Source: Clostridiales bacterium (GTDB taxonomy: Bacteria; Bacillota; Clostridia; UBA1381). Taken from it: a stretch of 5,272 nt of DNA. A model generated the notes under the pieces. That model made no database searches, was not told the DNA's origin, and saw nothing but the letters and a program-made list of their open reading frames with translations. The DNA lies in the NCBI GenBank assembly GCA_003453455.1, contig DMLG01000005.1, positions 1 through 5,272 of the forward strand, written 5' to 3'. Made by a program: the position numbers and the translations under genes. Positions within the stretch are counted from its first letter, which is position 1. The number at the start of each line of letters is the position of its first letter. Below are positions 1-5,272 of this stretch, one piece after another.

Positions 1-833
1 TTTTGTGCGTTTTTTTCTTCACACTAAGGCCACAAATTTTGAGTATTTACTGGTCATTTCATAAAATGGTAATGTATGAAGCAAAGGAATTTGTTGGCTT
101 AAAAAACTACATAACCGTTGTTTCACGCCCTGATTTTTTGCGTACAGTAAAAAATACATTGCTTTATGTTTTTTATTCGCTGATTATAGGCTTTCCAATA
201 CCGTTTATTTTGGCATTGGTAATGAATGAGCTTTTGCATTTCAGAAAGCTGACGCGCGTGCTTGTCTATTTTCCGAGCATTATGCCGGGGATGGCTATAT
301 CGCTTTTGTGGGTGTTTATTTACAATCCTTCGCCGGCAGGGCTTATGAATCTTATTATGGGGAAATTCGGAATAGCACCGTATCAATGGTTGCAGGATTC
401 AAGATTTACAATTCTGTGGATTATTGTTTCTATGACATGGAACGGCTGCGGCGGTACTGCACTTTACTATTTTGCGGCAATGCAGGGAATAAATCGGGAA
501 ATATATGAAGCCGCGCTTATGGACGGTGCAGGATATTTCAAAAGGGTTACGATTGTAACTGTTCCTTATATGTACGGAATGCTGATTTTATTTGCAGCAA
601 GGCAGATTATCAGCGTGTTCAATATTATGGAGCAGGTTTTGCAGATGACGGGAGGCGGACCGAATAACGCTTCTGTCACCTTGGGACTCTTAAATTACAG
701 ATACGCATTCGAAAACGGCGGACAAAATGCGCAATATGCGTTAGCACTTGGCGTAATGATGTTTATATTCCTGTCGATAGTTGCCGTAGGCTACTTCAAG
801 CTTGATAAAAAAATACAGGAAAATCAGATGTAA
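1..833 (+). CDS. ABC sugar transporter permease, MalF/UgpA/LplB type (5' truncated by window edge)
   Basis: Inner-membrane permease subunit of a CUT1-type ABC importer for oligosaccharides. The in-frame reading is open from base 3 to the TAA at 831-833, giving 276 residues. The N-terminal match to family members (a first membrane segment, then PQILSIYWSF and VGLKNY at about 31-36) begins inside the first helix. Roughly 20 residues and the true start therefore lie upstream, and the TTG at base 3 should not be taken as the start. Further membrane segments are visible near residues 52-77, 86-108, 135-160, 186-206 and 246-265. The EAA loop that docks the ATPase is intact at 169-188 (EAALMDGAG, then a Pro at 188). 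TGGGPNNAS at about 216-224 is the usual MalF-family loop. The partner permease follows after 17 bases. Family assignment is firm. The substrate cannot be read from the sequence and is inferred from the downstream uronate-polymer enzymes. Neither the solute-binding protein nor the ATPase is in the window. Confidence 0.93.
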   Translation, partial: LCVFFFTLRPQILSIYWSFHKMVMYEAKEFVGLKNYITVVSRPDFLRTVKNTLLYVFYSLIIGFPIPFILALVMNELLHFRKLTRVLVYFPSIMPGMAISLLWVFIYNPSPAGLMNLIMGKFGIAPYQWLQDSRFTILWIIVSMTWNGCGGTALYYFAAMQGINREIYEAALMDGAGYFKRVTIVTVPYMYGMLILFAARQIISVFNIMEQVLQMTGGGPNNASVTLGLLNYRYAFENGGQNAQYALALGVMMFIFLSIVAVGYFKLDKKIQENQM

Positions 834-834
834 T

Positions 835-840
835 AGGAGG
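835..840 (+). promoter_or_regulatory. Ribosome binding site of the second permease
   Basis: A full AGGAGG lies 10 bases before the ATG at 851, directly after the stop of the upstream permease. It fixes the start at 851 rather than the in-frame ATGs at 881 and 911, so the second permease keeps a cytoplasmic N-terminal extension of about 25 residues. Confidence 0.85.
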
Positions 841-850
841 TGCGGCGAAT

Positions 851-1744
851 ATGAAAAAAGTTAAAGGGAAATTTGCAAATATGAATAGCGGTGCCTTGTG
901 TACCTCAGATATGAAGCAGTTTAAATACAAACTGTTTTATGCCTTTCTCTGCGTATTTATGCTTTTTTGGTTTGCGATAGTTGTACTCCCGTGCCTATGG
1001 CTTGCGGTTTCGGGTTTTAAGACTGCGGCAGAAATAAATGCAAGTAAGAATGTTACATTCTTTCCGAAAGAATTTAACTTACATAAGATTGTAGATGCGT
1101 GGAATACATTAAAATACAGTAAATTCTATTTAAACACATTTTTTCTTGCTATAGGCTGCGTAATATCAGACCTTATTGTTTCGGGTCTTGCGGGATATGT
1201 TTTGTCAAGACTCAGACCAAAGGGATACAAGGCAATTTTAAGCACAGTATTTTGTCTTATGATATTGCCGACAACAGGCACAACAGTTCCGATTTATATA
1301 ACATTTAAAAACGCAGGTCTGCTTAATACCTATTGGCCTATGTGGCTTATGGCGGGAGCAAGTATGTTCAATATAGTTCTGTTTAAAACGAATTTTGACG
1401 GAGTTTCAAATTCCCTTATTGAAGCGGCAAAAATTGACGGAGCATCAAACCTGACCATTTTTACAAAAATTATGATACCACTCAGTATGCCTGTAATTAT
1501 GACAGTGGCGCTGTTTACTTTTAACGGACAGTTCGGAAACTTTTTCTGGCCAAATCTCATACTTACCAATCCGCAAAAATACACATTGGGAGTGCAGGTG
1601 TATAAGATTCAGCAACAAGGAAATGTAACAGATGATATAAAAATGATGGGTATTATTTTTACGGTAGCACCGCAGATAATAATTTTTGCGCTGTTCCAGA
1701 AACAGATAATGGGTGGAATGAACCTCGGTGGAGTAAAGGGATAA
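851..1744 (+). CDS. ABC sugar transporter permease, MalG/AraQ/LplC type
   Basis: Second membrane subunit of the same CUT1-type importer, 297 residues, a normal length for MalG-like proteins. A basic, polar N-terminus of about 25 residues precedes the first membrane segment (about 29-54). FFPKEFNLHKIVDAW at about 70-84 is the typical periplasmic-side loop after helix 1 of this subfamily. Other membrane segments lie near 93-115, 127-150, 157-180, 207-230 and 268-286. The ATPase-docking EAA loop is intact at 191-210 (EAAKIDGAS, Pro at 210). The C-terminus ends in GGMNLGGVKG, the glycine-rich tail common in MalG homologues. The start at 851 is supported by AGGAGG at 835-840. The gene sits 17 bases after the MalF-type partner and 7 bases before the lyase, so the three are very probably co-transcribed. 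The pair probably uses a shared ATPase encoded elsewhere, as is common for MsmX-type systems in Firmicutes. That is an inference. Confidence 0.95.
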   Translation: MKKVKGKFANMNSGALCTSDMKQFKYKLFYAFLCVFMLFWFAIVVLPCLWLAVSGFKTAAEINASKNVTFFPKEFNLHKIVDAWNTLKYSKFYLNTFFLAIGCVISDLIVSGLAGYVLSRLRPKGYKAILSTVFCLMILPTTGTTVPIYITFKNAGLLNTYWPMWLMAGASMFNIVLFKTNFDGVSNSLIEAAKIDGASNLTIFTKIMIPLSMPVIMTVALFTFNGQFGNFFWPNLILTNPQKYTLGVQVYKIQQQGNVTDDIKMMGIIFTVAPQIIIFALFQKQIMGGMNLGGVKG

Positions 1745-1749
1745 AAGGG
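1743..1749 (+). promoter_or_regulatory. Weak, unusually close ribosome binding site of the lyase gene
   Basis: AAAAGGG ends only two bases before the ATG at 1752, closer than the usual 5-9 bases, and partly overlaps the permease stop codon. The same frame has a TAA at 1734 just upstream, and the next in-frame ATG is about 45 codons downstream. The 1752 start is therefore the only sensible one. Translation of the lyase may depend on coupling to the permease, which stops seven bases earlier. This is an inference. Confidence 0.5.
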
Positions 1750-1751
1750 TT

Positions 1752-3458
1752 ATGAATAATTATTTTGGCATTGATATTGAAAAGCAAAGAGCCGCACTTC
1801 TAAAATCTGAGGTGGCAAAGCCTTTGATTGATAATATCATAAAAAAGGCAGACAATGCGCAAAACAAAGAATATCCCGTTATTAAGATGAGCGAATATAT
1901 GCTTTTTTATGAGACCGGGAACAGAACAGACTTTGAAAATAAATATTATGAGCGCAGAGATGACCTTGCGTCTCTTTCTGCGGCACTTTGGCTTACAAAC
2001 GATAAAAAGTATGTAAAGCCGCTTGTTGATGCGATTTTTACTATATGTGACGAATATACATGGTGTCTTCCTGCTCACGCAGGTATGGAAAAAAATCCTG
2101 CTCCGACGGAAATTGTAAGCCGTATTGATCTGGCAAATGGGGAGACAGCAAAAATTCTTACAGAGATTGCTGTTTTGAATGGTGATATTCTGCCGAAATA
2201 TGTTAATGAAAGAATTGAATATGAGCTTCGCAAAAGAATAATCGAAGGACTGAAAAAAGAGTGCGGCTGGGAAAGGTCTACAAGCAATTGGGCTTCGGTT
2301 TGTTCGAGCTGTTCTGCGTCTGTACTGCTGCATTTCGGAACAGAAGAAGAAATAAAGGAGTTTATGCCAAGACTTTATAAGGCTATTGATAACTTCCTTA
2401 AAGGCTATGAGGATGACGGCTGCTGTAAGGAAGGAATTATATATTGGTCGTATGGATTTGGACATTTTCTTTATTTTGCACAGCTTGTCCATACTTTTAC
2501 AGACGGTAAAAAGAATTATTTTGACAATCCAAAGATAAAGAATATTGCCATGTTTCCTCAAAAAGTGCGTATGGGACAAACAAAGGTATATTCTGTATCG
2601 GACAGTAGCCTGAATTACTATACTGATACTAAAAATCTGTCATTTTTACGGAAGATATACGGAAAGGATATACTTTACCCGGAAATTGCACTGGGCACAC
2701 ATCAGGATAACATATTCTCAGTAACAGGTCTTTTGTGGTTTGATACTGATTATAAAGCGGATGAATGGCCTTTCGACACAACATATTTTGAAAACTCACA
2801 GATTTTTGTAAAAAGAAGTAAAAAATACAGCTTTGCGGCTAAAGGCGGCACTAACAGTGAACCTCATAATCACAATGATATTGGTAGCTTTATGATTGTG
2901 GATAAAAATGATAATGTACCCATCGCTGATGTCGGGCGCGGAGAATACACAAAAGATACTTTTAATCCCGATACTCGCTATACAATTTTTATGAATGGTT
3001 CGCAAGGACATAGTGTTCCTGTCATAAACGCAAAATATCAGATGGCGGGAACAGAATATAGAGCGAAAAATGTAAAGGCGGAACAAAGCAGGTTCTCTCT
3101 TGATATTGAAGGTGCTTATGAGGACGGGATTATAGAAAGAATTGATCGTACATTTGAATTTACGGAAGACTCAGTCATTTTGAATGATGAATTTGACTAT
3201 TCGGAAAATACTGAAAGTATATGCGAAAGACTTGTAAGCTTCGTTAAGCCTCAGATTTGTGATGGATTTGTGACGCTTGGAAGCACAAAAATTCTTTTTG
3301 AAAAGGGAAATTTTGAGGTCTGTATTGGAAGTGAGAGCTATGATACAGGACGGCAGGGTGACGGCAAAAAAACGGCATATTATATTGATTTTAAACCGTA
3401 TAAGAAACTGATAAATAAATTCAGAATTGAAATAAAAATCGGAGAAAACAGCAAATGA
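1752..3458 (+). CDS. Heparinase II/III-like polysaccharide lyase, cytoplasmic
   Basis: Probable lyase that cleaves uronic-acid-containing oligosaccharides by beta-elimination, leaving a 4,5-unsaturated uronyl end. The 568 residues fit the two-part architecture of the family: an alpha/alpha-toroid (about 1-320) and a beta-sandwich heparinase II/III domain (about 345-568). Visible landmarks are TWCLPAH at 103-109, SNW at 178-180 (Asn179 at the usual catalytic or acidity-neutralising Asn/His position), KEGIIYWSYGFGH at 226-238 (candidate catalytic Tyr in YWSYG) and the domain signature EPHNHNDIGSF at 370-380 followed by VGRGEYT at 394-400. The His cluster 372/374 includes the expected second catalytic His. 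No signal peptide or membrane segment is seen, so it should act inside the cell on imported oligosaccharides. It follows the permeases by 7 bases and precedes the deacetylase by 12. GH88 downstream fits its expected product. Fold assignment is strong. The PL family and substrate (glycosaminoglycan, alginate-like or another uronate polymer) cannot be settled here. Confidence 0.9.
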   Translation: MNNYFGIDIEKQRAALLKSEVAKPLIDNIIKKADNAQNKEYPVIKMSEYMLFYETGNRTDFENKYYERRDDLASLSAALWLTNDKKYVKPLVDAIFTICDEYTWCLPAHAGMEKNPAPTEIVSRIDLANGETAKILTEIAVLNGDILPKYVNERIEYELRKRIIEGLKKECGWERSTSNWASVCSSCSASVLLHFGTEEEIKEFMPRLYKAIDNFLKGYEDDGCCKEGIIYWSYGFGHFLYFAQLVHTFTDGKKNYFDNPKIKNIAMFPQKVRMGQTKVYSVSDSSLNYYTDTKNLSFLRKIYGKDILYPEIALGTHQDNIFSVTGLLWFDTDYKADEWPFDTTYFENSQIFVKRSKKYSFAAKGGTNSEPHNHNDIGSFMIVDKNDNVPIADVGRGEYTKDTFNPDTRYTIFMNGSQGHSVPVINAKYQMAGTEYRAKNVKAEQSRFSLDIEGAYEDGIIERIDRTFEFTEDSVILNDEFDYSENTESICERLVSFVKPQICDGFVTLGSTKILFEKGNFEVCIGSESYDTGRQGDGKKTAYYIDFKPYKKLINKFRIEIKIGENSK

Positions 3459-3470
3459 GGAGAAAACATT

Positions 3471-4166
3471 ATGTGGGATAATAAATTAAAGGCGGTAACC
3501 TTCAGCTTTGACGACGGGGTAAGACAGGATATAAAGCTTATTGAAATGTTTGATAAATATGGGTTAAAATCGACATTCAATATAAATTCGGGGTTTTTGG
3601 GCAATGTTGATACAAGCGGAAGAAAGGATTTGCGGAATAAGGTAAGAGTAGACGAAGTGGCGCAGGTGTATAAAAATCATGAGATTGCGGCGCATTCATT
3701 TACACACCCATACCTTACCGAGCTTTCTGATGAAGAGCTTCTCTATCAGATAACGGCAGACCAAAAAATATTTTCCGTACTTTGCGGGTATGATATTGTC
3801 GGAATGGCATATCCCGGCGGAGGCGAGAAGAATCATAATGATTATGTTGTTGATTTTATACGGAAAAATACATCAATAAAATATGCAAGAACGATAACAT
3901 CTACATACAATTTTGATGTGCAAGACGACCTGATTGAATTTAATCCTACAATACACATTTATGAAATGGACAAGATGTTCGAGCTTGCACATAAATTTAT
4001 AGAGTTGAAAACCGATACGCCCAAGATATTCTATATATGGGGACATAGCTATGAATATGACCTGCACGATACATGGGATAAAATGGAGGATTTTTGCAAA
4101 CTTATAAGCGGACATGACGATATTTTTTATGGAACAAATAAAGAAGTGCTTTTGAAAGATATGTAG
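3471..4166 (+). CDS. Polysaccharide deacetylase-like protein (NodB homology domain)
   Basis: Single-domain carbohydrate esterase-4-like protein of 231 residues, probably a metal-dependent deacetylase of imported oligosaccharides. Motif 1 is FSFDDG at 11-16 (Asp14 as candidate base, Asp15 as metal ligand). Motif 2 is HSFTH at 75-79 (His75 and His79 as metal ligands). Motif 3 reads MAYPGG at 112-117, where classical NodB enzymes have an Arg at the Ala113 position. The last His motif appears as WGHSYE at 190-195 (His192). No signal peptide is present, unlike secreted peptidoglycan or chitin deacetylases, so it should be cytoplasmic. GAGGAG at 3457-3462, overlapping the lyase stop and 8 bases before the ATG, supports the start. 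It is the last gene before a strong hairpin. Its place behind a uronate lyase suggests removal of N- or O-acetyl groups from the same oligosaccharide (inference). The missing motif-3 Arg leaves open an altered mechanism or a different substrate. Confidence 0.88.
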   Translation: MWDNKLKAVTFSFDDGVRQDIKLIEMFDKYGLKSTFNINSGFLGNVDTSGRKDLRNKVRVDEVAQVYKNHEIAAHSFTHPYLTELSDEELLYQITADQKIFSVLCGYDIVGMAYPGGGEKNHNDYVVDFIRKNTSIKYARTITSTYNFDVQDDLIEFNPTIHIYEMDKMFELAHKFIELKTDTPKIFYIWGHSYEYDLHDTWDKMEDFCKLISGHDDIFYGTNKEVLLKDM

Positions 4167-4169
4167 AAC

Positions 4170-4209
4170 AAACATAAATGCATCTTGTATTGAAGATGCA
4201 TTTATGTTT
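4170..4209 (+). terminator. Hairpin terminator after the permease-lyase-deacetylase operon
   Basis: A perfect 17-bp inverted repeat (arms 4170-4186 and 4193-4209, 6-base loop) begins three bases after the deacetylase stop codon. The left arm starts with an A-run and the right arm ends in TTTT (4207-4210). The structure could therefore terminate in either direction, but the T-run is short and mostly inside the stem. The stem is A+T-rich apart from its GCATCTT/AAGATGC core. Position and symmetry make a terminator the best reading. An additional operator role is possible because the core recurs at 4611-4630. Confidence 0.75.
4180..4199. repeat. Palindrome copy 1, GCATCTT-N6-AAGATGC (terminator core)
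   Basis: A 7-bp inverted repeat with a 6-base spacer forms the inner part of the terminator stem. Exactly the same arms and spacer length occur again at 4611-4630, with different flanks and mostly different spacer bases. The arms are exact in both copies. Whether the element is a protein-binding site or a chance match cannot be decided from one window. Confidence 0.5.
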
Positions 4210-4220
4210 TCTGCAATAAA

Positions 4221-4496
4221 GTGTGTATTTATAAAAGAAATCAACGAAAGAACTGTGCAATAGAAATTGAGTATGCAATAGAAACCAGTAAATTTGCAAG
4301 CAAGGAAACAGATGGACTTGAAAGCGGTGAAATACCATTAAAAGTTACGCATAACGACACGAAAATAGGTAATATACTATTTGGAAGGAAAAAAAGTGAG
4401 ACTCTTTGCGTAATTGATTTGGATGCGGTATTGCCAAAAAGTGCGCTTTATGATTTTGACGATGCCTTGCGAATCAGCCTATTAATCGCAACATAA
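4221..4496 (+). pseudogene. C-terminal remnant of an APH-fold sugar kinase (N-acetylhexosamine 1-kinase-like)
   Basis: The reading frame from a GTG at 4221 gives 91 residues that match only the C-lobe core of aminoglycoside phosphotransferase-family kinases, most like NahK-type hexosamine kinases. VTHNDTKIGNILF at 42-54 is Brenner's motif with His44, the catalytic-base candidate Asp46 and metal-ligand Asn51. IDLDAVLP at 65-72 supplies the metal-binding Asp, and YDFDDALR at 77-84 is the usual YDFGDxxR. Intact members of this family are about 350 residues. The ATP-binding N-lobe and most of the C-terminal helices are missing. No Shine-Dalgarno precedes the GTG. Past the TAA at 4494-4496 the same frame continues with Asp-Glu-Lys, as expected after this motif in relatives, to another stop at 4536-4538. 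The stop may therefore be a decayed Glu codon (inference). It is best read as a gene relic; a short functional protein is unlikely. The frame upstream is open only from 4194, so the deletion edge lies at or near the terminator. Confidence 0.75.
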
Positions 4497-4507
4497 GATG
4501 AAAAAAC

Positions 4508-4536
4508 TTGTCAAAATGCTGATGTAGTGTTAAAGT
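4508..4536 (+). promoter_or_regulatory. Possible sigma-A promoter for the GH88 gene
   Basis: TTGTCA (4508-4513, five of six matches to the -35 consensus) is separated by 17 bases from TAAAGT (4531-4536, four of six). A TG at 4528-4529 fits an extended -10. The start of transcription would fall near 4543, giving a very short leader into the AAGGAG at 4547-4552. The hairpin ending the upstream operon makes a separate promoter plausible, but this A+T-rich DNA yields such matches by chance. Confidence 0.35.
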
Positions 4537-4546
4537 AATATGAAAC

Positions 4547-4552
4547 AAGGAG
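4547..4552 (+). promoter_or_regulatory. Ribosome binding site of the GH88 gene
   Basis: AAGGAG lies 7 bases before the ATG at 4560. It fixes the start of the hydrolase and separates it from the kinase relic, which happens to be in the same frame but ends in stops at 4494-4496 and 4536-4538. Confidence 0.85.
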
Positions 4553-4559
4553 AGTATAT

Positions 4560-5272
4560 ATGAATATACATGATATCAAGGAAAGATCAATAGACAAGAT
4601 TGCAAAACCCGCATCTTGCCTGAAAGATGCGCTGCCATATACAACATATGACGGAAAATATAATGATATGTCACAGGATATGCCGTTTTGGTGGACAAAT
4701 TCTTTTTGGGCAGGAATTCTCTGGCAGATGTACGATGTAACAGGCGATAAGCCTTATACAGATTACGCCATAGGCTGTGAGAAAAAACTTGAAAAAGTGC
4801 TTTATGAATATGAAAAAGATGACCACGATTTAGGTTTTTTATGGCTTCTGTCGGGTGTGGAGCATTTTAAGCATTTTAAGGATAAAAAAGCTAAAAATGA
4901 TGCGCTTTTAGCGGCGAGTGTTTTAGCATCAAGATACGACCTTACAACAAAAACAATAAGAGCATGGAACAGCGATAGCAGAAAGGGTGTCGCCATAATT
5001 GACTGTATGATGAATTTGCCGCTTCTATATTGGGCAAGCGAGCAGGAAAAGGATGCTCGTTTTAAAAAGATTGCTATGTCACACGCTGATAGCGTTATAA
5101 AGAACTTTGTCCGTGATAACGGAAGCGTTTGCCATATTGTCAAGTTTGATACCGAAACGGGTGAACGACTTGAAGACCTTGGCGGACAAGGATATAAGCA
5201 AGGCTCGTCTTGGACAAGAGGCCAAGGCTGGGCAATTTACGGCTTTATCCAAAGCTATCAATGGACAAAAGA
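4560..5272 (+). CDS. Unsaturated glucuronyl hydrolase, GH88 family (3' truncated by window edge)
   Basis: Cytoplasmic glycoside hydrolase that removes the 4,5-unsaturated uronic acid left by polysaccharide lyases, by hydrating its double bond. The frame is open from the ATG at 4560 to the window end, giving 237 residues of a family usually about 370-400 long. WWTNSFWAGILW at 44-55 is the aromatic N-terminal signature. HDLGF at 89-93 carries Asp90, and IIDCMMNLPLL at 146-156 carries Asp148. These two match the catalytic Asp pair (Asp88 and Asp149 in the Bacillus sp. GL1 enzyme). CHIVKFD at 191-197 gives the expected active-site His192. GSSWTRGQGWAIYGF at 215-229 is the strongly conserved GH88 block. 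No signal peptide is present. AAGGAG at 4547-4552 supports the start. A hairpin separates the gene from the lyase operon, but it acts logically on that lyase's product. GH105 is the main alternative, but the residue blocks favour GH88. The part of the protein bearing on sulfate recognition lies beyond the window. Confidence 0.92.
   Translation, partial: MNIHDIKERSIDKIAKPASCLKDALPYTTYDGKYNDMSQDMPFWWTNSFWAGILWQMYDVTGDKPYTDYAIGCEKKLEKVLYEYEKDDHDLGFLWLLSGVEHFKHFKDKKAKNDALLAASVLASRYDLTTKTIRAWNSDSRKGVAIIDCMMNLPLLYWASEQEKDARFKKIAMSHADSVIKNFVRDNGSVCHIVKFDTETGERLEDLGGQGYKQGSSWTRGQGWAIYGFIQSYQWTK
4611..4630. repeat. Palindrome copy 2, GCATCTT-N6-AAGATGC (inside GH88 codons 18-24)
   Basis: This is a second exact copy of the 7-bp arms and 6-base spacing found in the terminator core, extended by one further pair (C4610 with G4631). 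It encodes residues around Ala18-Ala24 of the hydrolase, about 50 bases after its start codon. That is a position where an operator or an mRNA hairpin could affect expression. Centre-to-centre distance to copy 1 is 431 bases. A regulatory role is conjecture. The sequence match itself is direct. Confidence 0.45.

Noticed and set aside
3..5. TTG at base 3 as the true start of the first permease.
   Set aside because: The family N-terminus, including part of the first membrane helix, would be missing. The window simply begins inside the gene.
308..508. Short + strand frame inside the first permease.
   Set aside because: It is in an alternative frame of a conserved permease with intact EAA loop, without its own ribosome binding site.
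1800..2579. Long antisense open frame (259 codons) opposite the lyase gene.
   Set aside because: It starts with TTG, has a Cys/Lys/Arg/Ile-rich composition with no recognisable domain, and lies wholly opposite a well-supported lyase gene. It is a shadow frame.
4170..4209. Hairpin as the end of an insertion sequence or other mobile element.
   Set aside because: There is no transposase, target-site duplication or matching outer inverted repeat nearby. Its position three bases after a stop codon fits a terminator better.
3873..4244. Antisense open frame of 123 codons crossing the terminator hairpin.
   Set aside because: It overlaps conserved deacetylase codons, runs through the hairpin and shows no domain or plausible protein composition.
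4319..4332. TGAAAGCGGTGAAA, one mismatch from the Gram-positive catabolite-repression (cre) consensus.
   Set aside because: The consensus is degenerate enough that a one-mismatch hit is fairly likely by chance in 5 kb. The site lies inside the kinase relic, well upstream of the possible promoter.
4221..4496. Reading the kinase-like fragment as an intact small antibiotic-resistance phosphotransferase.
   Set aside because: The whole ATP-binding lobe is absent and no ribosome binding site is seen. The motif style (HNDTK, IDLD, YDFxD) is closer to sugar kinases than to aminoglycoside-resistance enzymes.

Overview
The window is an accessory carbohydrate-utilisation locus, with every supported gene on the + strand. 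The DNA is visibly A+T-rich. Strong purine-rich Shine-Dalgarno sequences (AGGAGG, GAGGAG, AAGGAG), tight gene spacing and cytoplasmic sugar enzymes beside ABC sugar permeases point to a Gram-positive, probably anaerobic Clostridia-type bacterium (gut or environmental Firmicutes). This placement is an inference from style and gene content. No marker gene is present.

Layout. Bases 1-833 hold the 3' part of a MalF/UgpA/LplB-type sugar permease whose first codons lie off the left edge. It is followed by its MalG/AraQ/LplC-type partner (851-1744), a heparinase II/III-like polysaccharide lyase without signal peptide (1752-3458) and a NodB-type polysaccharide deacetylase-like protein (3471-4166). 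These four genes are 7-17 bases apart and read as one operon, closed by a 17-bp perfect hairpin (4170-4209). Bases 4210-4559 carry no intact gene. They hold the decayed C-terminal remnant of an APH/choline-kinase-fold sugar kinase resembling N-acetylhexosamine 1-kinase, and possibly a promoter. From 4560 to the right edge runs the 5' part of a GH88 unsaturated glucuronyl hydrolase.

How the genes fit together (inference). A uronic-acid-containing, probably acetylated oligosaccharide enters through the two permeases. The binding protein and ATPase would be encoded elsewhere. The cytoplasmic lyase cuts by beta-elimination, leaving a 4,5-unsaturated uronic acid at the new non-reducing end. GH88 removes that residue, and the deacetylase-like protein would strip acetyl groups. 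The lyase/GH88 pair is the classic logic for glycosaminoglycans and some plant or microbial uronate polymers. The kinase remnant hints that amino-sugar salvage was once part of the locus.

The least expected signal is a 20-bp palindrome, GCATCTT-N6-AAGATGC, that occurs twice: in the core of the terminator hairpin (4180-4199) and at codons 18-24 of the GH88 gene (4611-4630). I see no mobile element, CRISPR array, tRNA or rRNA.
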